NCBI GenBank assembly: GCA_944319875.1 | Contig: CALUFR010000072.1 | Coordinates: 1-40,890 of the forward strand | DNA: 40,890 nucleotides | Direction of reading: 5' to 3' | Source: an uncultured Bacteroides sp. | GTDB taxonomy: Bacteria; Bacteroidota; Bacteroidia; Bacteroidales; Bacteroidaceae | Part shown: positions 7,795 through 16,475 of the stretch, one piece after another | Layout: every line of letters begins with the position of its first letter | How positions within the stretch are numbered: position 1 is the first letter of the stretch | Notes under the pieces: model-generated | Told to the model about the DNA's origin: nothing | Seen by the model: only the letters and a program-made list of their open reading frames with translations | The model's database searches: none | Program-made: the position numbers and the translations under genes

Positions 7795-9596
7795 TCTGCG
7801 TACATCCGGTCAATAATCTCCTTATAGTTGCGGGCCACAACGGCACGCTTCAGCTTCAGCGTATTGGTCAGTTCGCCACGTTCCATGCTAAAAGGCTCGG
7901 GCAACAGGGTAAATCGCTTGATTTGCTCGTAGTGGGCAAACTGTTGCTGGAGGGTATCGATGCGATCGCGATAGAATGCCATGATAGCAGGATGTTGCAA
8001 CAGTTCGGCACGGTCCTTCCAGACGATGCCCTGCTCACGGGCGAATTTCTCCACCAAGTCGTAAGTAGGCACGATGAGCGCCGAGACAAACTTCCGCTGA
8101 TCGGCAATGATAGCTATCTGATCAATGTATCTGTCTACTATCATCTTGGTTTCCAGAGCCTGCGGCGAGACATACTTGCCGTTCGAGGTCTTAAACAGAT
8201 CCTTGATGCGCTCGGTCAGGTAGAGCGTGCGGCCCTCCAGGCGTCCGGCGTCACCGGTGTGGAACCAGCCGTCGGAATCTATCGCCTCGGCCGTCGATAC
8301 GGGCTTTTTATAATATCCCTTTGTGATGGTCTTGCCGCGGAGCAGAATTTCATCGTTCACACCGATTTTTACCTCCAGGTCGGGCATCACCTCGCCCACC
8401 GAACCGATGACGTAGTTCACAGTCGGGAAGCAGGAAACGGTGGCCGTCGACTCCGTCAGGCCGTAGCCCACCAGCATGTTGATACCCACCGAGTGGACAA
8501 ATTCGCAAACCTCGTCCGACACGGCGGCACCCGCCGTGGGGAACAGTTTGCCACGCTCGATGCCGATGGTTTTCTTCAGCAGGGCATAGATGGTCTTCTC
8601 GTAGAACTTGTAGCGAAGATGAAGCATCACGGGCGGAGTCTTGCCCAAGCGCACATACTTCAAATTATGCTCACGCCCCACACGGATGGCGTCGAGCATC
8701 ATGGCTTTCCGCAAGCCTGTCTCCTGGGAGATACGCTCCTGCACACCCTGATAGACTTTCTCCCAAAAACGGGGAACGCTGCACATAGCCGTGGGACGCA
8801 CTTCCTTGATGGTGGTCTGTATGTCCTGAGGACGCAGGTTGATGCACACCTGTGTGCCACGCTCAAGGCAGACGTAGGTCCAGCCACGCTCGAAAACGTG
8901 CGTCAGCGGCAGGAAACACATCGATACATCTCGATCCGTGATGAGCGGCAGGCGGATGCGGTGCGTGCGGAATGCCTCCAGGTAGTTGGAATGATGAAGC
9001 ATCACGCCTTTGGGTTCGCCTGTCGTACCGGAGGTATAGAGAATGTCGGCCAAGTCATCCGGTGAAGCCTGAGCGGTACGCGCCTCCACCGTGTCATTGT
9101 GTGGCAAGCCTTCACCCAAGCGCATGAATTCGTCGAAGTAGATGGAAGTCTGGTCGCGCGGGTCACGCACCACCCGGCGGTCGAAGATTATCAGCTGCTG
9201 CAACGACTGGCAGAGACCGAAGACGCGGAAGGCGGCATCGTACTGGAACTGCTCGCCTACAAAGAGGAAGCGTATCTGCGCGTCGTTGACTATATATTGT
9301 ACTTGTGTGGGCGAACTGGTGGCATACAGAGGGATGGTAACAGCCCGGCAAGCGTAGGCGGCAAAATAGGAGTACAGACATTCGGGCTTGTTCTGCGAGA
9401 AGACGCCGACGTTTTCCTGCTCGCTGACGCCCAGCGCCACCATCGCATTGGCAGCCTGGCGTACCTGTCGCGAGAATTCGTTCCACGCGACCGGCAACCA
9501 TCGCTCCGTTTCATAATCTCTGTAGCGCAGGGCCACTTTCTCTCCATACTTCTCCGCCTGACGATGAATCAGGACAGACAAATGATGATAAACCAT
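7791..9596 (-). CDS. Long-chain fatty-acid-CoA ligase (AMP-dependent synthetase)
   Basis: 601-aa member of the ANL superfamily. It has the AMP-binding signature LYTSGTTGEPKGVM near residues 185-198, VGYGLTE in the middle, a GWFHTGDAG motif and ERIKDLFKTSNGKYVSP in the hinge region, where the C-terminal domain begins. The length is normal for FACL/long-chain enzymes of Bacteroidetes. It activates free fatty acids with ATP to acyl-adenylate and then acyl-CoA in the cytoplasm or at the inner membrane. Exact chain length cannot be read from sequence. Its stop overlaps the ATG of the PagL-like gene (ATGA), so fatty acids released by a deacylase might be recycled by this enzyme; that link is inference. 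A TACCTTTG -7 box precedes the gene. Confidence 0.93.
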   Translation of the reverse strand: MVYHHLSVLIHRQAEKYGEKVALRYRDYETERWLPVAWNEFSRQVRQAANAMVALGVSEQENVGVFSQNKPECLYSYFAAYACRAVTIPLYATSSPTQVQYIVNDAQIRFLFVGEQFQYDAAFRVFGLCQSLQQLIIFDRRVVRDPRDQTSIYFDEFMRLGEGLPHNDTVEARTAQASPDDLADILYTSGTTGEPKGVMLHHSNYLEAFRTHRIRLPLITDRDVSMCFLPLTHVFERGWTYVCLERGTQVCINLRPQDIQTTIKEVRPTAMCSVPRFWEKVYQGVQERISQETGLRKAMMLDAIRVGREHNLKYVRLGKTPPVMLHLRYKFYEKTIYALLKKTIGIERGKLFPTAGAAVSDEVCEFVHSVGINMLVGYGLTESTATVSCFPTVNYVIGSVGEVMPDLEVKIGVNDEILLRGKTITKGYYKKPVSTAEAIDSDGWFHTGDAGRLEGRTLYLTERIKDLFKTSNGKYVSPQALETKMIVDRYIDQIAIIADQRKFVSALIVPTYDLVEKFAREQGIVWKDRAELLQHPAIMAFYRDRIDTLQQQFAHYEQIKRFTLLPEPFSMERGELTNTLKLKRAVVARNYKEIIDRMYAE

Positions 9597-9623
9597 GACT
9601 AAGTAAATTGGTTAATTCTGCCA

Positions 9624-9631
9624 CAAAGGTA
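9624..9631 (-). promoter_or_regulatory. -7 box for the acyl-CoA ligase gene
   Basis: The complement reads TACCTTTG, an exact fit to the Bacteroides TAnnTTTG element, 28 bases before the ATG at 9596. The nearest TTTG on that strand is about 24 bases further upstream, slightly too far, so the upstream element is uncertain. Confidence 0.5.
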
Positions 9632-9750
9632 TTGGTTTTATTTGAAACTAATCCACAAAATACCAATAAATCCCGTTTTCTACACTCCGGACACGGAAGA
9701 TAACGGAAAGAAAAAGCGGGCAGAGCAAGGCACGGTTCCGAATTTATCCG

Positions 9751-9758
9751 TAAGTTTG
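9751..9758 (+). promoter_or_regulatory. -7 box for the M20 deacylase gene
   Basis: TAAGTTTG fits TAnnTTTG exactly and lies 20 bases before the ATG at 9779, implying a very short leader. No clear TTTG element is seen at the usual distance upstream. Confidence 0.45.
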
Positions 9759-9778
9759 CAGAAAAAACGAAGGAAAGC

Positions 9779-10849
9779 ATGAAATACGACATCCCTACCC
9801 TGACCTCTGAAGCCGTCGGCTTGCTCCGGTCATTGATAAGCATACCTTCCGTCAGCCGCGACGAGGAGCGGGCAGCCGACTGCCTGCAACAATACATTGA
9901 ACAGCAAGGCATGCAGACGGGCCGCAAGGGCAACAACGTGTGGTGCCTCTCTCCCGGCTTCGACCTGAAACGCCCCACGCTGCTGCTCAACTCGCACATC
10001 GACACCGTGAAGCCCGTGCAGGGCTGGCGTCATGACCCGTTTACACCGACCTTGGAAAGCAACGGCAAACTTTACGGTCTGGGCAGCAACGACGCGGGCG
10101 CCAGCGTGGTCAGCCTGCTGCAGGTGTTCCTCACCCTGTGCCGCACGTCACAACGCTACAACCTCCTCTATCTGGCTTCGTGCGAAGAGGAAGTGTCGGG
10201 GCGCGAAGGTATTGAAAGTGTACTTCCCCAACTACCACCCGTCAATTTCGCCCTCGTGGGCGAACCCACGGAGATGCAGCCCGCCATCGCCGAAAAGGGG
10301 CTGATGGTGCTGGACGTCACCGCCACGGGCCGTTCGGGACATGCCGCCCGCGAAGAGGGCGACAACGCTATCTATAAGATACTGGAAGACATCGCCTGGT
10401 TTCGCGACTACCGGTTTGAACGGGTTTCCCCCCTGCTGGGCCCCGTGAAGATGAGCGTGACAATGGTCAATGCCGGCACGCAGCACAACGTCATACCCGA
10501 CCGCTGCACGTTCGTGGTGGACATCCGCAGCAACGAATGCTACACCAACGAGGAACTGTTTGAGGAAATCAAGAAGCATATCCACTGCCAGCCACAGGCC
10601 CGCTCGTTCCGCTTAGGCTCGTCGCACGTGTCGCCGGAGCATCCATTGGTGCGCCGCGCCGTAGCCTTAGGCCGCACGCCTTTCGGCTCGCCCACGCTGT
10701 CGGACCAGGCACTGATGCCTTTCCCTTCCATGAAGATGGGTCCCGGCAAGAGCGCCCGCTCACACACGGCAGACGAATTCATCTTCGTCAAGGAAATAGA
10801 AGAGGCTATCGGGTTGTATCTGGAACTGCTGGACGGGGCGGAGCTATAA
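9779..10849 (+). CDS. argE: M20 family deacylase, probable acetyl/succinylornithine deacylase
   Basis: 356-aa M20 metallopeptidase-fold enzyme. The first zinc ligand motif is SHIDTV near residue 73; SNDAGA near 103 supplies the bridging Asp; CEEEVSG near 135 supplies the catalytic Glu pair. GEPTEMQPAIAEKG, typical of the ArgE/DapE group, marks the start of the dimerisation domain. The likely reaction is removal of the N-acyl group from N-acylornithine in arginine synthesis. In Bacteroides fragilis the pathway is known to use N-succinyl intermediates, so the substrate may be succinylornithine. It stands alone, divergent from the acyl-CoA ligase and converging with the envC-like gene only six bases after its stop. 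DapE or a peptidase are less likely alternatives. Confidence 0.8.
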   Translation: MKYDIPTLTSEAVGLLRSLISIPSVSRDEERAADCLQQYIEQQGMQTGRKGNNVWCLSPGFDLKRPTLLLNSHIDTVKPVQGWRHDPFTPTLESNGKLYGLGSNDAGASVVSLLQVFLTLCRTSQRYNLLYLASCEEEVSGREGIESVLPQLPPVNFALVGEPTEMQPAIAEKGLMVLDVTATGRSGHAAREEGDNAIYKILEDIAWFRDYRFERVSPLLGPVKMSVTMVNAGTQHNVIPDRCTFVVDIRSNECYTNEELFEEIKKHIHCQPQARSFRLGSSHVSPEHPLVRRAVALGRTPFGSPTLSDQALMPFPSMKMGPGKSARSHTADEFIFVKEIEEAIGLYLELLDGAEL

Positions 10850-10855
10850 AGACGG

Positions 10856-12151
10856 TCAACGGTCGAGCCACGGCTCGGGATTGAGTTTCTCTTTCTCTCT
10901 GCGCAACTGGAAATGGAGCACCGTGCGTCCGCCGTCCGCCCCGTCGGAGAAGATGGGGCCGAGCGTCTGTCCCGTCTTTACCTCGTCGTCCGCCTTAACC
11001 GAGGCTGAGGACAGATTACAGTAGACGGAAATGTAGGCACCATGACGCACGAGGATGTTGAACAGACCGTTCAGACGGAACACAGCAGCTACCTTGCCGT
11101 TGAACACGGCACGAGCCTGTGCTCCCGGCTTGGCTTGGATATCGATACCTTTGTTATCGAGCTTCACGCCTCGCAGACCAGGCACGGTGTATTCGCCATA
11201 GCGGCTTGTAATGATGTAAGGTCCCGTAACAGGTACGGGCAGCTTGCCCCGGTTTCCGGCAAAACTGCCGGAGAGTTCACGGTCGGCTTTGTTCATGGTA
11301 TAAGCTTCCAACGGTTCGGTTTTCGGCTTAGTAGTAGACGATGTGCCTTCCCCTTTGTCCGTCACTTTCTTACGGGCAGCGGCCTCACGCCGCGCCTCTT
11401 CCTCGGCACGCTTGCGGGCCTTCTCTACCTCTTCGGCTATCAGGCGGTCGATACGGGCGTTCAGGCGGTTGGCTTCCCTGCGCTTCTTATTGATTTCACT
11501 TTGCAGACTACGCTGCTTCCTTCGTAAACTGTCGACCAAGGCTTTCTGCTCTTTCTCCTGCTTTTCGAGCCGGGTCTTCTCGTTCTCCCGTTCCTTCAGC
11601 AGGCCTTCTTTGGCCTTGCGCGCTTCGGTCAGCTCCGCACGCTTGTCGGCAATCTGCTTCTGCTTCTTCTGTATCTCCTCGCCTTGCATACGCTGGTAGG
11701 AAGCATACTCGCGAACGTAGCGCAGGCGACGGTAGGTCTGCTCCAAAGTCGACGCGGAAAACACAAACAGCAATTTGTCTTGAATCGTGTGATTGCGGTA
11801 GAGATAGTTGACTGAGGCAGCGTACTTGGCTTTCTTATCTTCCAGCTCTTTTTGCAAGCGGGTGAGTTGCCGTTCCAGGGTGGCCAGTTCCTTGTCTATC
11901 AAGTCCACATCGCGGTTGATGGTCAGTATGTAGCGCTTGCGCTCCTCTATCTGGCCTGTCAGTGCGGCCAGTCCCTTCAACTGGCTGCCTACATCCTTCT
12001 TGGTGGTCTGCAACAGGCTTTCCGACTCGGCTATCTGCTTCTGCAAGGCGCCACGCCGGTTCTCCAGCTCACGGATGAGCTTGTTCGACTGAGCCATCAA
12101 CGGCCCCAGCAGACAAAGACAAGCTGCCAACACACACAAGAACCGCCTCAT
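10856..12151 (-). CDS. EnvC-like murein hydrolase activator (degenerate M23)
   Basis: 431 aa. A signal peptide (FLCVLAACLCLLGPLMAQS) is followed by a long coiled coil from about residue 25 to 265, rich in Lys/Glu/Arg heptads, then a linker and a C-terminal LytM/M23 domain from about 310. In active M23 enzymes the zinc site is HxxxD plus HxH. Here the first motif reads NKGID, with Asn replacing His, and the last reads VLHFQL with only one His. It therefore probably lacks endopeptidase activity and acts like EnvC, which switches on periplasmic amidases during division. The ATG overlaps the TGA of the DUF4292 gene, so it belongs to the dut-TPR-DUF4292-envC transcript. The nearby dcw cluster fits a division role. 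Confidence 0.88.
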   Translation of the reverse strand: MRRFLCVLAACLCLLGPLMAQSNKLIRELENRRGALQKQIAESESLLQTTKKDVGSQLKGLAALTGQIEERKRYILTINRDVDLIDKELATLERQLTRLQKELEDKKAKYAASVNYLYRNHTIQDKLLFVFSASTLEQTYRRLRYVREYASYQRMQGEEIQKKQKQIADKRAELTEARKAKEGLLKERENEKTRLEKQEKEQKALVDSLRRKQRSLQSEINKKRREANRLNARIDRLIAEEVEKARKRAEEEARREAAARKKVTDKGEGTSSTTKPKTEPLEAYTMNKADRELSGSFAGNRGKLPVPVTGPYIITSRYGEYTVPGLRGVKLDNKGIDIQAKPGAQARAVFNGKVAAVFRLNGLFNILVRHGAYISVYCNLSSASVKADDEVKTGQTLGPIFSDGADGGRTVLHFQLRREKEKLNPEPWLDR

Positions 12152-12738
12152 AGACTCATCAGCAATTCAAGAAGTTCATGGAGTTCCACCTCCTGATAAC
12201 GGGAGGATAATTCAGTGGGCGTCATGTTGAACGGCCTGGTGGAGAAGTCCGTTAATTCTATCTTCCCTTTCTCCAGCGAAGGAATGCCCAGCTCACTGCC
12301 GGTCAGCACATTCTTTCCATCGGGACGGGACGCGGCATGAAGCAGCTTCTCCAAGGCATGGAAAGTTGCCTTCTTGGGAAGCATCCCTTTCAGCTCCTGA
12401 CGCGATGCCTGTACATAACGCCTGCCCATGCGGTCCACCAGGAGCACTTCGTCGGGAGTGATGTCAATGCGTGCCACCTCCGAACGCAATATCGGCATGA
12501 GGAACGAGAGCTGCATGCGCTCACCGTCCTTCAACTTCATCGTGCCGTTGACAGTGAACACCGCCTCCTTAGTCGGCACGGTGAGAGTCACCTTGGACGA
12601 CAGATAACCGGTCTCTTTACTTTCACTGTCCGCCTGACGGGAAGTCTTACATCCGGCCAAGCCAACCAACAAGGCCATCAGCCACAGCAGGCATATATAT
12701 GGCCGGATACGAAATTTATTTACTGTCTTCATCTTCAT
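12148..12738 (-). CDS. DUF4292 lipoprotein
   Basis: 196 aa with a lipoprotein signal: hydrophobic segment LLWLMALLVGLAGC, where the last Cys would be lipidated. The mature part (TVPTKEAVFTVNGTMKLKDG and following strands) is beta-rich and matches the DUF4292 family of Bacteroidetes, which resembles LolA/LolB-like folds. The function is not established. Two candidate ATGs lie at 12738 and 12732; both are within the end of the upstream TPR gene, so the frames overlap by about 20 bases. The stop overlaps the envC-like ATG. The tight packing suggests joint expression of TPR protein, this lipoprotein and the envC-like protein, perhaps as an envelope assembly set. Confidence 0.82.
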   Translation of the reverse strand: MKMKTVNKFRIRPYICLLWLMALLVGLAGCKTSRQADSESKETGYLSSKVTLTVPTKEAVFTVNGTMKLKDGERMQLSFLMPILRSEVARIDITPDEVLLVDRMGRRYVQASRQELKGMLPKKATFHALEKLLHAASRPDGKNVLTGSELGIPSLEKGKIELTDFSTRPFNMTPTELSSRYQEVELHELLELLMSL

Positions 12739-14536
12739 TCTGTTTTATCTTTGGTTCACGGATATACTTCCGCAGCTTTATCTTCTGTTCCAACGTCTTC
12801 GAGTCGCTGCCCAGGTCGAGCGCCTGGCGCCAGTATTCCACGGCCTGCTCCACCTCGCCTACCATATAATAGATGTCACCACAATGTTCCACCACCTCGG
12901 CACTCTTCTCCTCATCGCTCTTCATGGCCTGGTCGATGTACAGACGGGCTTGGGCATAATTGCCTTTCTCAAACAAAATCCAAGCATAGGTATCCAGATA
13001 GGTGGCGTTCTGCGGTTCGGCCTTCACGGTCTTGTAGCTCATCTCTTCGGCCTTATCCAGGTTCTTACGCTCTAAGGAAAGATAGTAGGCGTAATTGTTC
13101 AGAGCGCCGATGTTGTTGGGATTGTAGACCAACGCCGAATCATAGGTAGCGTATGCTTCTTCATTGCGGTTCTTCACATGCCAGGCATCACCAATAATCG
13201 CATAAAAATCGGACACTACTTCCTTCTTGCTGTCCTTGGTGACATGTGTCAACGCCTTGCGACAGATGTCGAGCACGTCGTCGGTCCGCTCGGCCTGACT
13301 GTAAGCAATAGCCAGATAAAAATAAAACTCCAGCATGTCTGGATTGACTTCCACACCGACCTCGCACAGACGAATGATCTCCTCGTAATCTTCTTCCTGC
13401 ACCGCCCCACCCAGCAGCGTCATGCGGGCTGCGGTATTCGTAGGATCGATATCAAGTACCTTATCCAACACAGGCATGGCCTGCTTATTCATTTTCTTCG
13501 ACAACAGATACTGCGCATAAAGCATCGGCATACCGGCATCGTCCGTATCTTGTTCCAAGATGCGATCGAACAGGGTGATGATACGCGTGCTGTCTCCACC
13601 GGCCTGTTCGTTCTGCACAATCAGCCGCCGCATCACTTCCATTTTGGTGACCGGCTCTACTTTCCGGTTCAGCAGAATGGTGTCGAGCTGCCGGTCGTAC
13701 AGTTCCTTCTGGCCGGTCTCTTCATAATAAGAAGCCATCGAATAAAGAGCCATCGCATTGTCCGGTTCCTCGGCCAACACGTTCTGATAGAGCGTATGAG
13801 CCTCCTCTGTCTTTCCATTGTCCAAATAGATATCACCCAGCACCACTTGATAACGGAGGTCGTTGGGATATTCGGCAACCAGGCTCTCCATTTCGCGGAA
13901 AGCGTTCTTACGGTCTTCTTTTTGCAAGTAAATGCGGAACTTCTCCATGCTAATCTGTTCGCTCTTGCCCAGTTTCTCCTCCAGGCGATTGAGTAAGGCC
14001 AGCACTTTGTCATACTTCTGCTGCCGATTATAGATGTCCAGCAGGTTGTAGACAGGATCCAGTTTGTCAGGGAAACGTACCGCCATGTTCTCTAACAGAG
14101 CGGCTGCCTTATCCGTTTCTTTCTGCTGCTGATATAAATTTACCAATCCTTGCGCATACCAATAGTTGTCAGGGGCATAACGCACCGCTTTCTCCAACGA
14201 AGCCACAGCCCGTTCTTCCTGTTTCAAAGCCATGTAATACTGGGACAATTCAAATAAAGCCGAAGGGGCATTGGGACGGATATGCAGGCAATGTTGCAGC
14301 AAGTCGAATGCCGCGTCATACTTCCGCTGAGTCTTCAAACGTGCCGCTTCCAGAAAGAAATAATCATATTTTCGTTGGAGTGCCGGCGCCAGTGTATCTT
14401 CGGATATGACTGACACAGTCTTTGTACGAGCGGCATCTCCGCGGTTCCGCCGAAGCGTTCCACACGAAACCAGCAGACATACCATGAGCAGCACGCCTAA
14501 CCTTCCATTCCATTTATGTTTCATCAACCGTTCCAT
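12716..14536 (-). CDS. Tetratricopeptide-repeat lipoprotein
   Basis: 606 aa. From the internal ATG at 14524 the protein starts as a lipoprotein (LLMVCLLVSC, Cys near residue 21), so either 14536 or 14524 may be the true start. The rest is a nearly continuous series of TPR helices, with typical units such as PSALFELSQYYMALKQEERAV and ALNNYAYYLSLERKNLDKAE spread from about residue 45 to 590. TPR solenoids mediate protein-protein contacts, so this is probably an outer- or inner-membrane-anchored scaffold. Gene order dut, TPR, DUF4292, envC-like is compact: dut ends 20 bases before it and it overlaps DUF4292. The particular partner is unknown. Confidence 0.85.
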   Translation of the reverse strand: MERLMKHKWNGRLGVLLMVCLLVSCGTLRRNRGDAARTKTVSVISEDTLAPALQRKYDYFFLEAARLKTQRKYDAAFDLLQHCLHIRPNAPSALFELSQYYMALKQEERAVASLEKAVRYAPDNYWYAQGLVNLYQQQKETDKAAALLENMAVRFPDKLDPVYNLLDIYNRQQKYDKVLALLNRLEEKLGKSEQISMEKFRIYLQKEDRKNAFREMESLVAEYPNDLRYQVVLGDIYLDNGKTEEAHTLYQNVLAEEPDNAMALYSMASYYEETGQKELYDRQLDTILLNRKVEPVTKMEVMRRLIVQNEQAGGDSTRIITLFDRILEQDTDDAGMPMLYAQYLLSKKMNKQAMPVLDKVLDIDPTNTAARMTLLGGAVQEEDYEEIIRLCEVGVEVNPDMLEFYFYLAIAYSQAERTDDVLDICRKALTHVTKDSKKEVVSDFYAIIGDAWHVKNRNEEAYATYDSALVYNPNNIGALNNYAYYLSLERKNLDKAEEMSYKTVKAEPQNATYLDTYAWILFEKGNYAQARLYIDQAMKSDEEKSAEVVEHCGDIYYMVGEVEQAVEYWRQALDLGSDSKTLEQKIKLRKYIREPKIKQNEDEDSK

Positions 14537-14556
14537 TCATTTACCTTTCACAGAAC

Positions 14557-14991
14557 TCATACGCCCGTATGTCCAAAACCTCCGGCACCGCGCTGCGTTT
14601 CATCCAATACCTCCACTTCTTCCCAAACGGCCTGTTCGTGGCGGGCTATCACCATCTGCGCTATACGCTCACCGTCTTCAATAACAAACGGCTCGGCCGA
14701 CAGATTAATCAGAATGACACAGATTTCACCACGATAATCGGCATCAATCGTACCCGGAGAATTGAGCACCGTCACTCCTCTCTTTAAGGCCAATCCGCTA
14801 CGGGGGCGCACCTGAGCCTCGAAACCGGACGGCAAAGCGATGAACAATCCCGTAGGCACCAGACCACGCTGCATCGGGGCAAGCGTCATCGGTTCGGAAA
14901 GGTTGGCACGCAAGTCCATACCCGCCGACAATTCAGTGGCATAAGCCGGAAGCGGGTGCTTTGAACGGTTAATAATCTGTACTTTCAGCAT
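14557..14991 (-). CDS. dut: dUTP diphosphatase
   Basis: 144 aa, the usual length of the trimeric dUTPase. All five family motifs are visible in order: [25 protein letters not shown] (catalytic Asp and uracil-binding hairpin), RIAQMV and the flexible C-terminal [10 protein letters not shown] phosphate loop. It hydrolyses dUTP to dUMP and pyrophosphate, keeping uracil out of DNA and supplying thymidylate synthesis. I chose the ATG at 14991 because MLKVQIIN is the normal family N-terminus; the longer frame upstream to 15069 adds non-homologous residues in the promoter region. It is first in the leftward group and divergent from dgt, another dNTP-pool enzyme. Confidence 0.96.
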   Translation of the reverse strand: MLKVQIINRSKHPLPAYATELSAGMDLRANLSEPMTLAPMQRGLVPTGLFIALPSGFEAQVRPRSGLALKRGVTVLNSPGTIDADYRGEICVILINLSAEPFVIEDGERIAQMVIARHEQAVWEEVEVLDETQRGAGGFGHTGV

Positions 14992-15064
14992 ATCTGATCT
15001 CGTATTACTAAATTTATGTACTTTATTTAACGGGCGAAAGTACGGATTTTGAAGCAAATAGTCA

Positions 15065-15072
15065 TACATTTG
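15065..15072 (+). promoter_or_regulatory. -7 box for dgt
   Basis: TACATTTG matches TAnnTTTG and lies 60 bases before the dgt ATG at 15132, in the 140-bp divergent spacer between dut and dgt. No TTTG is found at the expected 19-21 base spacing, so support is partial. Confidence 0.4.
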
Positions 15073-15131
15073 CAGTTAAATAATAGTAACCGTATCCGTA
15101 TTTTGTCAAACATAAAGCTTACATACACCCC

Positions 15132-16463
15132 ATGATGAACTGGAACACCCTTCTGTCAGCCAAACGCTTCGGACTGGAAGAATACCATCAGGAGCGCCAC
15201 GAGAACCGCTCCGAATTCCAACGCGACTACGACCGCCTGGTTTTTTCGGCTCCTTTCCGCCGCCTTCAGAACAAGACGCAAGTCTTTCCTCTTCCGGGCA
15301 GCATATTCGTACACAACCGACTGACACACAGCTTAGAGGTGTCGTGTGTAGGGCGCTCGTTGGGCAATGATGTGGCCAAAGGTATCCTGAGGAAGCAACC
15401 CGAATTACAACAAAGCTTCCTGCCGGAAATCGGTTCCATCGTATCTGCCGCCTGCCTGGCGCATGACCTGGGCAACCCTCCTTTCGGACATTCAGGTGAG
15501 AAAGCTATTTCCACGTTCTTCTCCGAAGGCAAAGGGCTCGCCTTAAAACCGCAACTGACAGATTCACAATGGGAGGACTTTACACACTTTGAAGGGAACG
15601 CCAATGCCTTCCGTCTACTGACTCACCAGTTCGAGGGCAGACGCCCCGGCGGATTCGTTCTGACCTATTCCACCCTGGCCAGCATCGTAAAATATCCCTT
15701 TTCATCGAGCCTGGCCGGACAGAAACAGAAATTCGGATTCTTCATCAGCGAAGAAAAAAGTTTCCGCCGCATTGCCGAAGAACTGGGCATGACGAAACTG
15801 AACGAGCAACCACTGAAATACGCCCGCCACCCGCTGGTCTATCTAGTAGAAGCGGCAGACGACATCTGCTATCAGATGATGGACATTGAGGATGCACACA
15901 AACTAAAAATATTGACCACCGATGAAACCAAGGGCTTGCTTCTTTCCTATTTTGACGACGCGCACAAGGCCCACATGGAAGAGACTCTGAAAATCGTGAG
16001 CGACATCAACGAACAGATTGCCTACCTGCGCTCCTGTGTCATCGGACTTCTGATACGCGAATGCACTCAAGCCTTCTTGGATAACGAAGAACGAATTCTG
16101 TCCGGTTCGTTTGAAGGTGCCCTCATCAAGCACATCAATTCCCTGCCGGCCAAAGCCTACAAGGAATGCGCCGAGATTTCGTTTGAGAAAATATACCGTT
16201 CACGCGACGTCCTTGACATTGAATTGGCCGGCTTCCGCATCATCGGCACGCTGCTGGAACTGATGACCGATGCCGTCTGCTCACCCGAAAAGACTTACTC
16301 CAAGCTGCTCATCAACCGGGTATCCAGCCAATATAAAATAAAATCGCCCGTATTCTACGAAAGAATACAGGCGGTATTGGATTATATCTCGGGGATGACG
16401 GATGTCTTCGCCCTCGATCTTTATCGGAAAATAAACGGGAACAGCCTACCGGAAATAAGCTGA
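15132..16463 (+). CDS. dgt: dGTP triphosphohydrolase (HD domain)
   Basis: 443-aa HD-superfamily dNTPase. The metal ligands are visible: R-L-T-H-S-L-E near residue 60, HDLGNPPFGHSGE near 112 (His-Asp pair) and LVEAADDICYQMMD with an Asp near 245. It begins with SEFQRDYDRLVFSAPFRRL, typical of Dgt. It splits dGTP to deoxyguanosine and triphosphate. Bacterial homologues limit dGTP and can contribute to phage defence, but nothing here points specifically to defence. Two adjacent ATGs (15132 and 15135) could start it. It faces away from dut and converges with glsB, which ends 12 bases downstream; no hairpin terminator fits in that gap. Confidence 0.93.
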   Translation: MMNWNTLLSAKRFGLEEYHQERHENRSEFQRDYDRLVFSAPFRRLQNKTQVFPLPGSIFVHNRLTHSLEVSCVGRSLGNDVAKGILRKQPELQQSFLPEIGSIVSAACLAHDLGNPPFGHSGEKAISTFFSEGKGLALKPQLTDSQWEDFTHFEGNANAFRLLTHQFEGRRPGGFVLTYSTLASIVKYPFSSSLAGQKQKFGFFISEEKSFRRIAEELGMTKLNEQPLKYARHPLVYLVEAADDICYQMMDIEDAHKLKILTTDETKGLLLSYFDDAHKAHMEETLKIVSDINEQIAYLRSCVIGLLIRECTQAFLDNEERILSGSFEGALIKHINSLPAKAYKECAEISFEKIYRSRDVLDIELAGFRIIGTLLELMTDAVCSPEKTYSKLLINRVSSQYKIKSPVFYERIQAVLDYISGMTDVFALDLYRKINGNSLPEIS

Positions 16464-16475
16464 TACCTCGCTCTG

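Noticed and set aside
7923-9065. 380-aa plus-strand ORF
   Set aside because: Antisense to the acyl-CoA ligase, whose catalytic motifs are complete; a GC-rich shadow frame.
10849-10877. CGAGCC-AC-GGCTCG hairpin as shared terminator of argE and the envC-like gene
   Set aside because: It lies inside the envC-like coding end and has no T tract on either side.
15132-16463. dgt as part of a defence island
   Set aside because: It is next to dut and lipid genes, far from the restriction operon, and looks like the ordinary housekeeping enzyme.
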